This document shows, one piece after another, positions 51,587 to 61,193 of a DNA stretch of 64,000 nt (positions are counted from its first letter, which is position 1; each line of letters starts with the position of its first letter). Under the pieces are notes generated by a model that was not told the DNA's origin, ran no database searches, and worked only from the letters and a program-made list of their open reading frames with translations. The stretch is from Paenibacillus lautus NBRC 15380 (GTDB lineage Bacteria > Bacillota > Bacilli > Paenibacillales > Paenibacillaceae): assembly GCF_004000945.1 (NCBI RefSeq), contig NZ_BIMF01000001.1, forward strand, positions 124,001 to 188,000. Direction: 5' to 3'. Both the position numbers and the translations under genes were made by a program.

Positions 51587-53584
51587 CTACGAGATTTTGA
51601 AGGCCGATACGGTATGGTTCAACTCTTCGGCAAGCTCAGCAAGCGATTGTGCTGTTGCAGCCGATTCCTCGCTTGTAGCCGCCGTTTCCTCCGTCGACGA
51701 AGATATCGTTTCAATTGCGGTTGCCACCTCGGCAGCCTGGGCTGCCTGCTCCTCGCTGGCGGCTGCAATATCCATCACTTTGCCCGCCGATTCGTTCACC
51801 ATGCTTGTAATGTAGGCAAAGGCTTCACCGGCTTTTTCCGTGTGGATGACGCCTTGATTCACCGCCTCCACGCTATCGGTCGTATTCTTCTGCATGCCCT
51901 TGATGATATCGGCGATCTGCTTCGTGGCACCTCCGCTACGTTCGGCTAGCTTACGCACTTCATCCGCCACCACAGCGAAACCTCTTCCTTGATCTCCGGC
52001 ACGGGCAGCCTCGATCGTGGCATTGAGGGCAAGCAGATTGGTCTGCTTGGCGATGTCATCGATGACCTCGATGATCTCGCCGATCCGCTGGGAGTCAGCT
52101 TCGAGTTTGGCAACCTGCTCCCGTACCCGATTCATGCCTTCCACCGACTGCTGGACGATGCCGCTGCCTTCCGCTGCAATGCCGGAGGTTTGATTTACAA
52201 GCTCCGATGCAGCCGAGGCATCGCTCGCCACGGAATTGATGGCATTCGACCATTCATGGAACAATTCGCTAACGGTTTGCACGGATTCAGCCTGACTGCT
52301 GCTTCCAACGGCCAGTTCCTCGGCACCAGCCGACAGCTGCTGTGAAGCGGCGGCTACCGATGATGCGTTCATGTTCACTTTGCCGATCATTTCCTTCATG
52401 CTCTCCAGCAGCTGAGCGAATACTCTGGACAACGTGCCGATCTCGTCGGCTCTGCGAAGATAAACCGCAGGAACCTTCTGCGTGAAGTCTCCCTTCGACA
52501 TGTACTCGCCGATGGCAACGGAAACGCCCAGCGGCTTCACGATGGATCTCGTTAACAGAACCACTACAGCCGCCATGGCCACCAGGGTGGCTACACCGGC
52601 AACGATAATGGAGATGATCAGTGCATCCGACTTCGCCGTAATCTCATCCATCGGGATAATGATAGCAGCAGACCATGGCGTTTCGGTTAATCCGGTCTTG
52701 ATCGGCGTATACAGCTTGTACAGCTCTGAATCTTCCTCGGTATAGACATCTCCTTCCCGAATCGCATCCAGTATAAGAGGAACCGTCTTGCCGGGATAGG
52801 CCTTTTCCAGCGTCTGCCCCATCAATCCGTCCTCCGGCGACGTTACGATCACGCCGGTGTTCGAATAAATATGCGCATACCCCGTATCGAACAATCGGAA
52901 TTGCTCCATTACGCTTTGCAAATGTGCCAGGGAAATATCGACGCCGACCACACCGACGGTCTTTCCGTTATCGATAATCGGAACAACGAGCGATGTCATC
53001 ATAACATCTTCGTTGCCTACTTTGAAGACGTACGGATCCATTATGATTTCTTTGCCGCTGTTCTTCGCCAGGAGATAGAAATCACCTTCCCCTTCGTGCT
53101 CATAATCCTCGATTACGGAATGTTCCAGGCCGGACTCCGTTCTTGCCCAGTAGGACATCATTCGTCCCGATTGGTCACTGCCGAGTTTGTTTTTATATTC
53201 GCTATCCTGTCCGTCAAAAGCATCCGGCTCCCACAACGTCCAGATCCCTTTCCAGGACGGATTGTCTTCCAGATTTCTTCTCAGTATCTCATTAACGGCT
53301 GCACGATTCGTGGTATCGCTCTCTTTCATTCCAACAAAGCTTACAGCCAATGTACGCGCGGAGTTCATTACATCGTCGAGCTCTGCTTGTACAATCGCGC
53401 CGATCTTCTCACTCGTTGTCACCGCAAGCGTCTTGGCCGAATCCAGCGCTTCCTCCGTTGTAGTCATACTGATATAAGCCATCATGACAGCTAGAAAAAT
53501 CGTGATCGACCCCAAAATGATAAGCAGCATACGGCTCTGGAGTTTCATTGCAAACAGAGCTTTCAAAGATTTCCATCGTTTCAT
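51587..53584 (-). CDS. Methyl-accepting chemotaxis protein with dCache-like sensor
   Basis: The 665-residue chemoreceptor has a membrane helix near residues 20-40 (MLLIILGSITIFLAVMMAYI), an extracytoplasmic double-Cache-like region (about 45-300) containing WTLWEPDAFDGQDSEYKNK and VVGVDISLAHLQSVM, a second helix (IISIIVAGVATLVAMAAVVV), a HAMP and a long MCP signalling coiled coil with the hairpin tip IDDIAKQTNLLALNATIEAA and GRGFAVVADEVRKLAE. The ligand is unknown; dCache domains often bind amino acids or small organics. It follows a 40-codon ORF with a seven-base gap. Confidence 0.92.
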   Translation of the reverse strand: MKRWKSLKALFAMKLQSRMLLIILGSITIFLAVMMAYISMTTTEEALDSAKTLAVTTSEKIGAIVQAELDDVMNSARTLAVSFVGMKESDTTNRAAVNEILRRNLEDNPSWKGIWTLWEPDAFDGQDSEYKNKLGSDQSGRMMSYWARTESGLEHSVIEDYEHEGEGDFYLLAKNSGKEIIMDPYVFKVGNEDVMMTSLVVPIIDNGKTVGVVGVDISLAHLQSVMEQFRLFDTGYAHIYSNTGVIVTSPEDGLMGQTLEKAYPGKTVPLILDAIREGDVYTEEDSELYKLYTPIKTGLTETPWSAAIIIPMDEITAKSDALIISIIVAGVATLVAMAAVVVLLTRSIVKPLGVSVAIGEYMSKGDFTQKVPAVYLRRADEIGTLSRVFAQLLESMKEMIGKVNMNASSVAAASQQLSAGAEELAVGSSSQAESVQTVSELFHEWSNAINSVASDASAASELVNQTSGIAAEGSGIVQQSVEGMNRVREQVAKLEADSQRIGEIIEVIDDIAKQTNLLALNATIEAARAGDQGRGFAVVADEVRKLAERSGGATKQIADIIKGMQKNTTDSVEAVNQGVIHTEKAGEAFAYITSMVNESAGKVMDIAAASEEQAAQAAEVATAIETISSSTEETAATSEESAATAQSLAELAEELNHTVSAFKIS

Positions 53585-53590
53585 TATAAG

Positions 53591-53713
53591 TCACCCTCGC
53601 TTCTTCCGGCTGTTAAATTCATTCCACTCTTCTTCGAGCTGCGCCAAAACTTCCTCAATCTCTTCCTGTGACAAGAGGTCATCGACACCATATTCAAATA
53701 GGTCCTTTGTCAT
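53591..53713 (-). CDS. 40-residue acidic ORF directly upstream of the chemoreceptor
   Basis: The ORF starts MTKDLFEYGVDDLLSQEEIE, continues with EVLAQLEEEWNEF and ends in a basic tail (NSRKKRG). It is mostly an acidic amphipathic helix. GGAAGGGTGG lies 11 bases upstream of the ATG. The stop is followed after six bases by the chemoreceptor ATG, whose own GAGGGTGA ribosome binding site is inside the last codons, suggesting translational coupling. No family was recognised. A leader peptide or a small partner of the receptor are both possible. Confidence 0.6.
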   Translation of the reverse strand: MTKDLFEYGVDDLLSQEEIEEVLAQLEEEWNEFNSRKKRG

Positions 53714-53926
53714 GCCTAAAGCAACCACCCTTCCTACTTACAGACTATATTCATCCAGTAACATAAGCATATACACTTACATACCTTTCGTAACCGAAAT
53801 TCTCTTGCGTGCTCACGCAAGAATTTTGCGGGCTTCCCTGCGATTGTTGTCGAATAGTAGCGAAATTACCTTTGAACATGTCAAGGGATACATGCTTCAT
53901 GATCTGAATCGGAAGGAGAGCTACTA
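53714..53926. other. Intergenic region, nothing recognised
   Basis: About 210 bases separate the LuxR-type regulator stop from the 40-codon ORF. It must contain the promoter of the chemoreceptor unit. No clear terminator or operator was identified. Confidence 0.3.
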
Positions 53927-54598
53927 TCAGCCCATCTGGACAAAATCCGAATCCGAGAGAATTCCCATTTGCTTTGCCTTCAGTGCAGCTTCTATGCGTG
54001 ACTTTACATTCAACTTTTGAAAGAGATTGGTTAAGCAGTACTCGAGTGAACGCTGGCTCATGATCACCGTTCCCGCAATCTCTTTGTTGCTCTTTCCGCG
54101 AGCGATTTCCTTGAGAATATTATATTCTTTATCGGTTATAGACTGGGCTGCCGGCGCCCCTGCCGTCCGTTCCGGACCATTTGCGGTAACACGACGGAGC
54201 TGCTTCACGAGTGTCAACGGCAGAACGACTTCTCCTCGCAGCGCACACCGAACAGCCGTTACCAACTGCTCTTTGCCCGACGTTTTCGAGACAAAACCAG
54301 CCAGTCCGGCCTCCATAATCAAATTAAAATGATTGCTGACTTCAAAGCCCGTATAAATCAGCATCACCGCGTCCGGAGCAATCCGGAGTATCTGCTTGGC
54401 CAAATCAATTCCGTTCATGCCCGGCATGTGCATATCAATCAGCATCACGTCAAAATGCAGCGTGCTCACCAGCTCCAGCGCCCGCTCCGGCGTATTCGCC
54501 AGCTTCACGAACATATCCTTTTCCTGCTCAAGCAGCACCTTGGTTCCCTCCATCACCGAGGGATGGTCATCCACCAATAAAATTTCGATCATCGTCAC
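53927..54598 (-). CDS. NarL/LuxR-type response regulator (ComA-like)
   Basis: The 223-residue regulator has a receiver with LLVDDHPSVMEG (Asp pair near residue 10), the acceptor Asp in FDVMLIDMHMPGMNGID, Thr in MLIYTGFE and Lys in GFVSKTSG. The C-terminal LuxR helix-turn-helix is TDKEYNILKEIARGKSNKEI followed by VIMSQRSLEYCLTNLFQKLN. GTG 54598 follows GGAG by six bases. It pairs with the PAS kinase 49 bases upstream on the same strand. The target is unknown. Confidence 0.9.
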   Translation of the reverse strand: MTMIEILLVDDHPSVMEGTKVLLEQEKDMFVKLANTPERALELVSTLHFDVMLIDMHMPGMNGIDLAKQILRIAPDAVMLIYTGFEVSNHFNLIMEAGLAGFVSKTSGKEQLVTAVRCALRGEVVLPLTLVKQLRRVTANGPERTAGAPAAQSITDKEYNILKEIARGKSNKEIAGTVIMSQRSLEYCLTNLFQKLNVKSRIEAALKAKQMGILSDSDFVQMG

Positions 54599-54647
54599 TC
54601 ATGACTCCTTCGGTCTGGTATCTTGCTTGCTTCGCTGCCGGCGGAAT

Positions 54648-57080
54648 TCACCTTGCCGTTATGGATATATAGACAGCCAACCCCCCGCTATCCGATGAGT
54701 CGAACTGGATTTTGCCGTTCATGCTTCTCACCCGTTCCTTCATGCCGCCGATCCCCATGCTGTTGAATTGGTCCGATTGCTGGCTGGGGTCGATTCCAAT
54801 CCCGTTGTCTTCATAACTCAGATTGACTTCATCCGACTGGGTGGACAAACGGAGCTTTACCTCCGTCGCGTTGGAATGCTTCGTGGCATTGGCCAGCAGC
54901 TCCTGAACAATTCTGTACAGTCCAATCAAATGATCGTCACTGATATCATCATCGAAGTTCGAGCAGTCGAACTGTATCGAATAATTGGTGCGCAGCTGGG
55001 TAAATTCAAACAATGCCTCGAGCGAACGTTCCAACCCCTCCTCCTTCAGCAGTGGGGGACGAAGCTCGTTGCACGTAATTCGAATCTGATAAATCACATC
55101 CAGAAGCCCCTGCTCGATTTCCTCCAGCTGTGGACGCAGATGCTCTGGCAGCTCATGATCCGATGTAATCTGATTTAATTTTCTGTACCATATAATCTGT
55201 TCCTGGAGCGCGGCATCATGAAGATCCTGGGACAATCGCTTTCGTTCATTCTCGGATAAATGCAGCATCAGTCGCAGCAGCCATAGGGGCATGATCTGCT
55301 GGGATGAACCCAGCTTCTCCAGTTCCCTCGTCAAATCCTCAATGACGCGAAAGTTATCGTACAGAACACTTGCATAGCGCGTAATGGTCTCCAGCCATAT
55401 TTTTTGGGCCTGAATCATAAGCTGAGGAACCTCTCCACCAATGCAAACAATGCTGCTGTCCCCGTTCATTTCTCCAATCTTGACAAAATATCCGTCAGAC
55501 ATCTCAAACAGTTTACAGAACGGAATATGCTCGGGACCGCATGTATGGATCGCATGCAGCACCCCTTGTGGCGGATCTTTATGGCCCCCTTGGATCTTGA
55601 TATGCAGGCTGTGGTGGTTGATCTGTATGAGGCTCACCCGATCCGTCCCCAGTACCTTCTTGATTTCCCGCACGATACGGGCATTCAATTCGCTTATCTT
55701 CACCATCCCGAAAAGATCGGAGGAGAATTGATCCAGACTCATCTGCAGCCTGAAATACAGGTCCTCGCTCTCTCGGACAAGCCTTTCGGCCGCAATCCGT
55801 TCCCGTTCCGCCCTCTTCTGCTCTGTAACATCCCGAATAATGGTAAGTGCTTTATTGCGTCCTATATATGGGATCGGCGTGGTTATTGCCTCAATATCAA
55901 TGATCGTTCCATCCAGCCGGACCAGTTTGTTCCCGGCGAGCTCCGAGGTATTCCCGCTTTCGTACACATGCTCAACCTCCGAAATCACGAACTCTACCTG
56001 ATCCGAGGGAATGATGTCCTGGAGCGAAGTTCCCGCTAATTGTTCGATATCCGTGAGTCCCAATAAGGAAAAGCCTGCGGGGTTCGCATAAATATAAGAA
56101 AAATCGGAGTGCAGGAACATCGCAACAGGAGCAATATCCAGAATATGACGATTGATACGATCGCTTTCCATAAGAGCTCGTTCCGCTGATTTGCGGGCGG
56201 TAATATTCTCGAAAAAAATTTCAATCGCGTCCGATTCCGCATCATACAAGGCCGTTGCCACGACATCGACCCGCTCTCCGTCCACTCGTTTTATGGATAA
56301 TTCCTCTGGCACAACCTCACCTGTTCGAATAAGCCGCGTGAGCCGTTTGCGTGCCCACTCCTCATAGGGATCAAGCACCCAGTCCCAAGGGTCGGTACCC
56401 AGGATGCTCTCGGGTCCAGCCGCTCCAAGAATCCGAAGTCCGGCCGGATTCACGTACATCAGCTTGCGATCCTTGCAGACTGCAATGGCAATTGGAGATA
56501 ATTCGACCAGCCTGCGATACCGGTTCATGCTTTCTTTAAGCGCTTGTTCCATCTTCTTGCATTCCATGATGTCATACAGCGCCTCTTCCATGCGGAAGCG
56601 TGCCGTAATATCAACGACAATGCCATCTGTACGGATTAATTGCCCAGAGTCCTTCAACGTCGGAATCATCTTCACCTGGACCCAGCGAACGTCACCCTCC
56701 GCATGGATCATTCGGTATTCGGTATGAACGGCCTCGCCTTGTCGAAGTTTGTCTATCAACGATCGGAACAGCGTCATATCCTCTGGGTGGATTAGCGTTT
56801 CCCAGGAAAGACCGTCCGCGAAATCACGATGTGAATAACCTGTGATTTTATGAAAAGCCAAAGAAGTATTTTGGATCCTCCTTGTGCCGAAATCGTACGA
56901 CCAAATGCCAACATCAAGTGTAAGCAGCATATCATCTAGCAGGCGGAATCTGCCTTCGGCCATGTCCAAGGCCTGATGGCTTAACTTCCGCTGATAACCG
57001 CTTCTGTACAAGGAAATCCAGAAAATGATGGTGAGGGCGACTAATACCAAGATCGTTGCCCCCAAGATGTAAGTACACAT
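54648..57080 (-). CDS. Multi-PAS sensor histidine kinase (HisKA_3 type)
   Basis: The 810-residue kinase has one N-terminal membrane helix (residues 8-28), then three PAS domains (about 45-165, 180-300 and 305-430; RSLIDKLRQGEAVHTEYRMI, NPAGLRILGAAGPESILG, DLTDIEQLAGTSLQDIIPSD-type stretches), a GAF-like segment (about 440-590), and a HisKA_3/HATPase unit with the acceptor His in RLSQDLHDAALQEQIIWYRK, NATKHSNATEV and GIGGMKERVRSMNGKI. It pairs with the LuxR-type regulator. PAS domains suggest redox, oxygen or small-ligand sensing in the cytoplasm; the ligand is not identifiable. Confidence 0.9.
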   Translation of the reverse strand: MCTYILGATILVLVALTIIFWISLYRSGYQRKLSHQALDMAEGRFRLLDDMLLTLDVGIWSYDFGTRRIQNTSLAFHKITGYSHRDFADGLSWETLIHPEDMTLFRSLIDKLRQGEAVHTEYRMIHAEGDVRWVQVKMIPTLKDSGQLIRTDGIVVDITARFRMEEALYDIMECKKMEQALKESMNRYRRLVELSPIAIAVCKDRKLMYVNPAGLRILGAAGPESILGTDPWDWVLDPYEEWARKRLTRLIRTGEVVPEELSIKRVDGERVDVVATALYDAESDAIEIFFENITARKSAERALMESDRINRHILDIAPVAMFLHSDFSYIYANPAGFSLLGLTDIEQLAGTSLQDIIPSDQVEFVISEVEHVYESGNTSELAGNKLVRLDGTIIDIEAITTPIPYIGRNKALTIIRDVTEQKRAERERIAAERLVRESEDLYFRLQMSLDQFSSDLFGMVKISELNARIVREIKKVLGTDRVSLIQINHHSLHIKIQGGHKDPPQGVLHAIHTCGPEHIPFCKLFEMSDGYFVKIGEMNGDSSIVCIGGEVPQLMIQAQKIWLETITRYASVLYDNFRVIEDLTRELEKLGSSQQIMPLWLLRLMLHLSENERKRLSQDLHDAALQEQIIWYRKLNQITSDHELPEHLRPQLEEIEQGLLDVIYQIRITCNELRPPLLKEEGLERSLEALFEFTQLRTNYSIQFDCSNFDDDISDDHLIGLYRIVQELLANATKHSNATEVKLRLSTQSDEVNLSYEDNGIGIDPSQQSDQFNSMGIGGMKERVRSMNGKIQFDSSDSGGLAVYISITAR

Positions 57081-57306
57081 GATGTTTGATGGTCTCCTTA
57101 TGAAGCATACACGCAGTCACGTCTGATGCTTTGCGGTATACCGAATGCGAGCTGCGGGATAAATCAAATGGCAGCCATATCATTTATCGGCAGATCCTTC
57201 ACAAATGCGAAGATCAAGAATAGAGAAATTTTACCGTAACCACTCGGAGTGTCATATCCGCGAAAATAAACGAAGCGAAAGGGTCTCTATTTCTGTGCGC
57301 GCTATA

Positions 57307-57348
57307 ACAAAAATGTCTATCGACGTACTTTCTCAGAAGACAGTCCGC
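57307..57348. repeat. Dispersed intergenic repeat, copy 2
   Basis: ACAAAAATG, then TCTATCGACGTACTT, TCT and CAGAAGACAGTCCGC. It is nearly identical to 51433-51474 and is followed by TATAGCGGAATTTTTT. Confidence 0.7.
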
Positions 57349-57372
57349 ATATAGCGGAATTTTTTAACAAAA

Positions 57373-57406
57373 TAAAGCCCGAAGCAGCGTTACGCTTCGA
57401 GCTTTT
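57373..57406 (-). terminator. Terminator of the peptide ABC operon
   Basis: AAGCCCGAAGC pairs with GCTTCGAGCTT with one mismatch, followed on the minus strand by TATTTTGTT. It lies 30 bases after the last ATPase gene. Confidence 0.82.
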
Positions 57407-57436
57407 CCATCATGAGATTTCCATCGTTCACGTCGC

Positions 57437-58237
57437 TCATGCCAAATCCCACTCGGAGTGGATCTTGGGCACATCTGAAATCAACTGCTGGGTATAAGGA
57501 TGCTGCGGATTTAAGATAACCTCTTCCGCCGGTCCCCGCTCCACGACTTTCCCCTGCTCCATAATATACAGCGTATCGCTTACATAATAAGCAAGCCCTA
57601 CGTCATGAGTAATGAAAATAATCGTCATGTTGTTCTCATCCCGCAGCTTCAAGAGCATATCCAGTATCGTAGACCTTGAGCATGCGTCGACCATGGAGGT
57701 CGGTTCATCCGCAATCAGCAGTTTCGGATGAAGCATGAAGATCCGGGCGATCATCAGGCGCTGCATTTGCCCGCCGGACAGTTCGAACGGGTATTTATTG
57801 TGCAGCTCTTCAAACTTCAGATTGACGAAGGAGCACGCTTCCTTCATTTTGCGGAATTGCTCCTCCTTCGTCAGTTTATCACCCTGCAGCTTGATGCAAT
57901 CGAGCAGCAGTTTCTCGACTTTGTAGAACAGATTGAACGAAGAGAACGGGTCCTGGAAGATCGCCTGAATGTTTTTCCAATAGCGTTTTCGGTCTCTGTG
58001 CCGCTTCAACTGCCTTGGCTTGCCCATATATTCAATCGTACCGCTGCTCTCCTTCAGCAGGCCCATGATCATTTTGGCCAGTGTCGTTTTGCCGCTTCCG
58101 CTCTCGCCGACAATCGATATAATTTCGCCTTCATGGAAGGTAAAGCTAATATCCTCTACGGCGGTTGTCTTCTGTTTCCCGTAACCGAATACCTTTGTAA
58201 GATGCTCTCCCCGAATCAGGACATCATTCCTCTTCAT
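57437..58237 (-). CDS. Peptide ABC transporter ATP-binding protein, OppF/DppF type
   Basis: The 266-residue ATPase has Walker [12 protein letters not shown] (about residues 41-51), the signature [15 protein letters not shown], Walker [13 protein letters not shown] and H-loop [10 protein letters not shown]. The end [12 protein letters not shown] is shorter than in most OppF proteins, which carry a Cys cluster region. It is the second ATPase of the Opp/Dpp operon and overlaps the OppD-type gene by 14 bases. ATG 58237 follows AAGGAG by ten bases; ATG 58243 is closer to it. Confidence 0.9.
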   Translation of the reverse strand: MKRNDVLIRGEHLTKVFGYGKQKTTAVEDISFTFHEGEIISIVGESGSGKTTLAKMIMGLLKESSGTIEYMGKPRQLKRHRDRKRYWKNIQAIFQDPFSSFNLFYKVEKLLLDCIKLQGDKLTKEEQFRKMKEACSFVNLKFEELHNKYPFELSGGQMQRLMIARIFMLHPKLLIADEPTSMVDACSRSTILDMLLKLRDENNMTIIFITHDVGLAYYVSDTLYIMEQGKVVERGPAEEVILNPQHPYTQQLISDVPKIHSEWDLA

Positions 58238-59234
58238 TCGCATACCACTCCTTAAGCACATCCGGTTCCACGATGCAGCGATATATTCGATCCTCCACGG
58301 TCTGGCTCGTAATCTTTCCCTTCCGACAGGCGTCCTGCACATAGGAACAGCGATCCGCGAACCGGCACCCCTCCGGCACGTTCTTCAGATTAGGCGGGGT
58401 TCCCGGGATGGCGGCCAGCTTATGTCCTTTCATGCCTTCCTCCGGCACAATGATGGAACCCATCAGTTTTTTCGTATACGGGTGTATCGGGTCAAAAATC
58501 ATTTGCTCTGCGGTTCCGCGCTCCACGATCTCCCCTGCATACATGACAATGATGTCATCTGTTACGTGATAAAGCAGCGGCAGCTCGTGCGTGATGAATA
58601 CCAGAGACTGAATATAGCCCCGATCCAGCAGACTCTTCAGCAGCTTGATCACCGCTTTCTGCGAGGTTACGTCCAGCGCTGAGGTCGGTTCGTCCGCTAT
58701 CAGCACTTTGGGATTCAGAATGGTGGAGATTGCGATAACCGTCCGCTGCTTCATGCCGCCTGACAGCTCGTTCGGATAGGAGTTCAGTACCTTGGTCGAC
58801 AAATTCAAGGTTTCGAACCGTTCCGCCGCCATATCCCACACCTGCTTCTTGTTCAGCTCAGGGCGATGCTCCTTCATAATATCCTCGACAAAATGAATGA
58901 TTTTGAGCGTAGGATTCAGGGCATTCATAGCTGCTTGCGGGATATACGAAATCTCTCTTCCCGACACCTGGGAACGGAGCTGTTCCTTGCCAAGCTTCAT
59001 AATGTCCGTACCGTTGATGACAATCGAGCCGCTGCCAAAATGCAGTGGTGAAAAATAGAATCCCATCAGGCTGAGCGCAAGGGTCGATTTGCCGCAGCCG
59101 GATTCACCGGCAATGCCAAGCGTCTTCCCCTTCTCGAGTGAGAAGCTCACGCCGTCTACGGCATATACATGCTCCTTCAACCGGGTACGGTAATAGGTTT
59201 TCAATTCGTTAACTTCCAGTATATTTGTGCTCAA
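58224..59234 (-). CDS. Peptide ABC transporter ATP-binding protein, OppD/DppD type
   Basis: The 336-residue ATPase has Walker [14 protein letters not shown] (about residues 40-52), the signature [15 protein letters not shown], Walker [14 protein letters not shown] and the OppD C-terminal cluster [35 protein letters not shown]. The cysteines in the tail bind an iron-sulfur or zinc site in the family. TTG 59234 follows AGGAG by 11 bases, just after the DppC stop; the longer frame to 59273 overlaps that gene. It heterodimerises with the OppF-type protein. Confidence 0.91.
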   Translation of the reverse strand: MSTNILEVNELKTYYRTRLKEHVYAVDGVSFSLEKGKTLGIAGESGCGKSTLALSLMGFYFSPLHFGSGSIVINGTDIMKLGKEQLRSQVSGREISYIPQAAMNALNPTLKIIHFVEDIMKEHRPELNKKQVWDMAAERFETLNLSTKVLNSYPNELSGGMKQRTVIAISTILNPKVLIADEPTSALDVTSQKAVIKLLKSLLDRGYIQSLVFITHELPLLYHVTDDIIVMYAGEIVERGTAEQMIFDPIHPYTKKLMGSIIVPEEGMKGHKLAAIPGTPPNLKNVPEGCRFADRCSYVQDACRKGKITSQTVEDRIYRCIVEPDVLKEWYANEEE

Positions 59235-59241
59235 GGCCCCA

Positions 59242-60078
59242 TCAGCTCCTAATCTTCGGATTGAATATTTCATCCATGCCGGTGTTCATCATGTACAAGG
59301 AGAAGGTGATGATGGCGATGGAGATCGCCGCCGGGATGAAGGCCCACCACGCGCCGGCAACGGGTGCTTCAAATACGAGTGCCCAGTTCATGATAATGCC
59401 AAGGGAAATCGTGTTGTACGGTCCCAGCCCCAACATCGAGATGGAAGCCTCGGACAGAATGCCCGATGCCGTCTGCAGCACGAAAGCCATGACAACATAG
59501 GAAGCGATGTACGGCAAAATCTCCGAGATGATAATGCGCGGCGTGCTGTACCCGGATATTTTCGCGATATTCACATGATCCCGGTTGCGGAGCGAGGATG
59601 TCTGTGCACGTACGGCCCTGGCCGTCCAGGGCCAGCTGGTAATGCCGATAATGACGGCCGTAACAAACGAGCTGCGCGAATCGATACTGACCGAGATCAG
59701 AATCAGGATGACAAAGGAAGGTATCACGATGAAGATGTTGGTGATCGCGGTCAGCAGATTATCGATCATGCCTCCGATGTAACCTGAGGCTAAACCGATC
59801 ACAAGACCGATCACGGTAGCAAATACGCCGGCAATCAGCCCGACCTGCAAGGAGGTCCGAATACCATAGATCAATTCAAGGAATAAATCCCTGCCGAAGT
59901 TATCCGACCCCAGCAGCAGCTTCGAATCCGGCGGCTGGTACGCCAGGGCGATCATCTCCAGCGGGTCATTGCGGTTAAAGAGCGGGTAGATCAGCACCAT
60001 GCCGATCATAGCCAGCAGCATGCAGGCTCCGAACATAAACTTTGGCGATTTGATCAATATGCGAAAGGAACTATTCAT
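59242..60078 (-). CDS. Peptide ABC transporter permease, OppC/DppC type
   Basis: The 278-residue permease has about six membrane helices and the BPD_transp_1 signature [20 protein letters not shown] plus [20 protein letters not shown] near residue 55, and [20 protein letters not shown]. DppC-type permeases pair with DppB. It follows the DppB-like gene with no gap and precedes the OppD gene by seven bases. [15 protein letters not shown] is the EAA-loop downstream of the typical motif. Confidence 0.91.
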   Translation of the reverse strand: MNSSFRILIKSPKFMFGACMLLAMIGMVLIYPLFNRNDPLEMIALAYQPPDSKLLLGSDNFGRDLFLELIYGIRTSLQVGLIAGVFATVIGLVIGLASGYIGGMIDNLLTAITNIFIVIPSFVILILISVSIDSRSSFVTAVIIGITSWPWTARAVRAQTSSLRNRDHVNIAKISGYSTPRIIISEILPYIASYVVMAFVLQTASGILSEASISMLGLGPYNTISLGIIMNWALVFEAPVAGAWWAFIPAAISIAIITFSLYMMNTGMDEIFNPKIRS

Positions 60079-60079
60079 A

Positions 60080-61090
60080 TTATTGATCCTCCATCTGAGC
60101 GGCCTTGATTCTTGGATCGATCCAGCCGTAGATTAGGTCAATCGTAAAGTTGGCCAGCAGCACAGCCAGGGCGATCAAGAGAGTGCAGCCCGAAATTAAC
60201 GGATAATCCAGCTGACGGATCGCCGTGAACATCCAGGTTCCGATTCCCGGATAACTGAATACGATCTCACAGATCAGCGAACCGCCCACCATCGTACCGA
60301 TGGATAACGCCAAGCCCGTGATCTGGGGCAGCATCGCATTCCGAAATACATACCTCGCGATCTTGGAATCCCGTATACCCAGAAGTTTGCTGTACAGCAC
60401 ATAATCCGAATTCAGCTCATAGATGGACATCTCCCGCATGCCAATGGCTTGGCCGCCAATCGTAACCAGCACGATCGATAGAAATGGAAGCGTATGATGC
60501 CTAAGTACGGAAGCGAAAAATTCAAAGCTGAGTGACGGCACCATCTGATAATCGTAGCCCCCGTGCAGCGGAAACCAGTTCAGGGACAGGGCGAACACAT
60601 ACAGCATAATAATGGCCAGGGTGAAGAACGGAATGGAATTCACGAACAAGGCCACCGGGAATATCACTTTATCGAACACGCCTTTGCGGTAAGCCGCAAC
60701 GGCGCCCAGCACGTTCCCGATCAGCCAGCCAACCAGAATGGCTGGAAGCTGAAGCCCGATTGTCCAGGGAACCGCCGAGGCCAGAATTTCCGTTACCGGT
60801 TTCGGATACAGCCCGAATGAAGTGCCCAGGTTGCCTGTCGCCAAATTTTTCAGATAGATGAAGAACTGCTCCCATAAAGGCTTGTCGATTCCGAACTCAA
60901 CGAGAAACGTCTCATAGACCCGTTTGATCGTATCGCTGTCGGTCATCCCCTGCGTCATCTCGGACACAATCATGCTTACCGGATTCCCCTCAATCATCCG
61001 GGGCAACAGGAAATTCAGCGTGACGGCAATCACCAGCGTTAGAAAGTACCAGAAGAACTTCTTGACGATATATTTTCCGTAAACGCTCAA
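60080..61090 (-). CDS. Peptide ABC transporter permease, OppB/DppB type
   Basis: The permease of about 336 residues has an N-terminal helix ([25 protein letters not shown]), the extracellular loop [20 protein letters not shown] and [20 protein letters not shown], and the EAA-loop [40 protein letters not shown]. It forms the channel with DppC. TTG 61090 follows GGGGGTGAG by five bases and is likelier than ATG 61105, which abuts that site; both share the main sequence. It is preceded by a hairpin attenuator after the binding-protein gene. Confidence 0.9.
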   Translation of the reverse strand: MSVYGKYIVKKFFWYFLTLVIAVTLNFLLPRMIEGNPVSMIVSEMTQGMTDSDTIKRVYETFLVEFGIDKPLWEQFFIYLKNLATGNLGTSFGLYPKPVTEILASAVPWTIGLQLPAILVGWLIGNVLGAVAAYRKGVFDKVIFPVALFVNSIPFFTLAIIMLYVFALSLNWFPLHGGYDYQMVPSLSFEFFASVLRHHTLPFLSIVLVTIGGQAIGMREMSIYELNSDYVLYSKLLGIRDSKIARYVFRNAMLPQITGLALSIGTMVGGSLICEIVFSYPGIGTWMFTAIRQLDYPLISGCTLLIALAVLLANFTIDLIYGWIDPRIKAAQMEDQ

Positions 61091-61133
61091 GCAGCTCACC
61101 CCCATGGATCACACCCTGAATTTGGTGGAAAAG

Positions 61134-61172
61134 AGACCTATATCAGGGGTGCAAATCCGCTAATATAGGTCT
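61134..61172 (-). terminator. Hairpin between the binding-protein and permease genes
   Basis: AGACCTATAT (61134-61143) pairs perfectly with ATATAGGTCT (61163-61172), followed on the minus strand by CTTTTCC. It likely reduces transcription of the permease/ATPase genes or protects the binding-protein mRNA, common in Opp operons. Confidence 0.65.
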
Positions 61173-61193
61173 TGGTTCATTGAGTTATATGCA

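Larger units (their letters stand above)
57081..57436. other. Intergenic region with a dispersed repeat and terminator
   Basis: About 350 bases hold the promoter of the kinase unit, the second copy of the intergenic repeat (57307-57348) and the terminator at 57373-57406. No small gene with a binding site was found. Confidence 0.5.
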
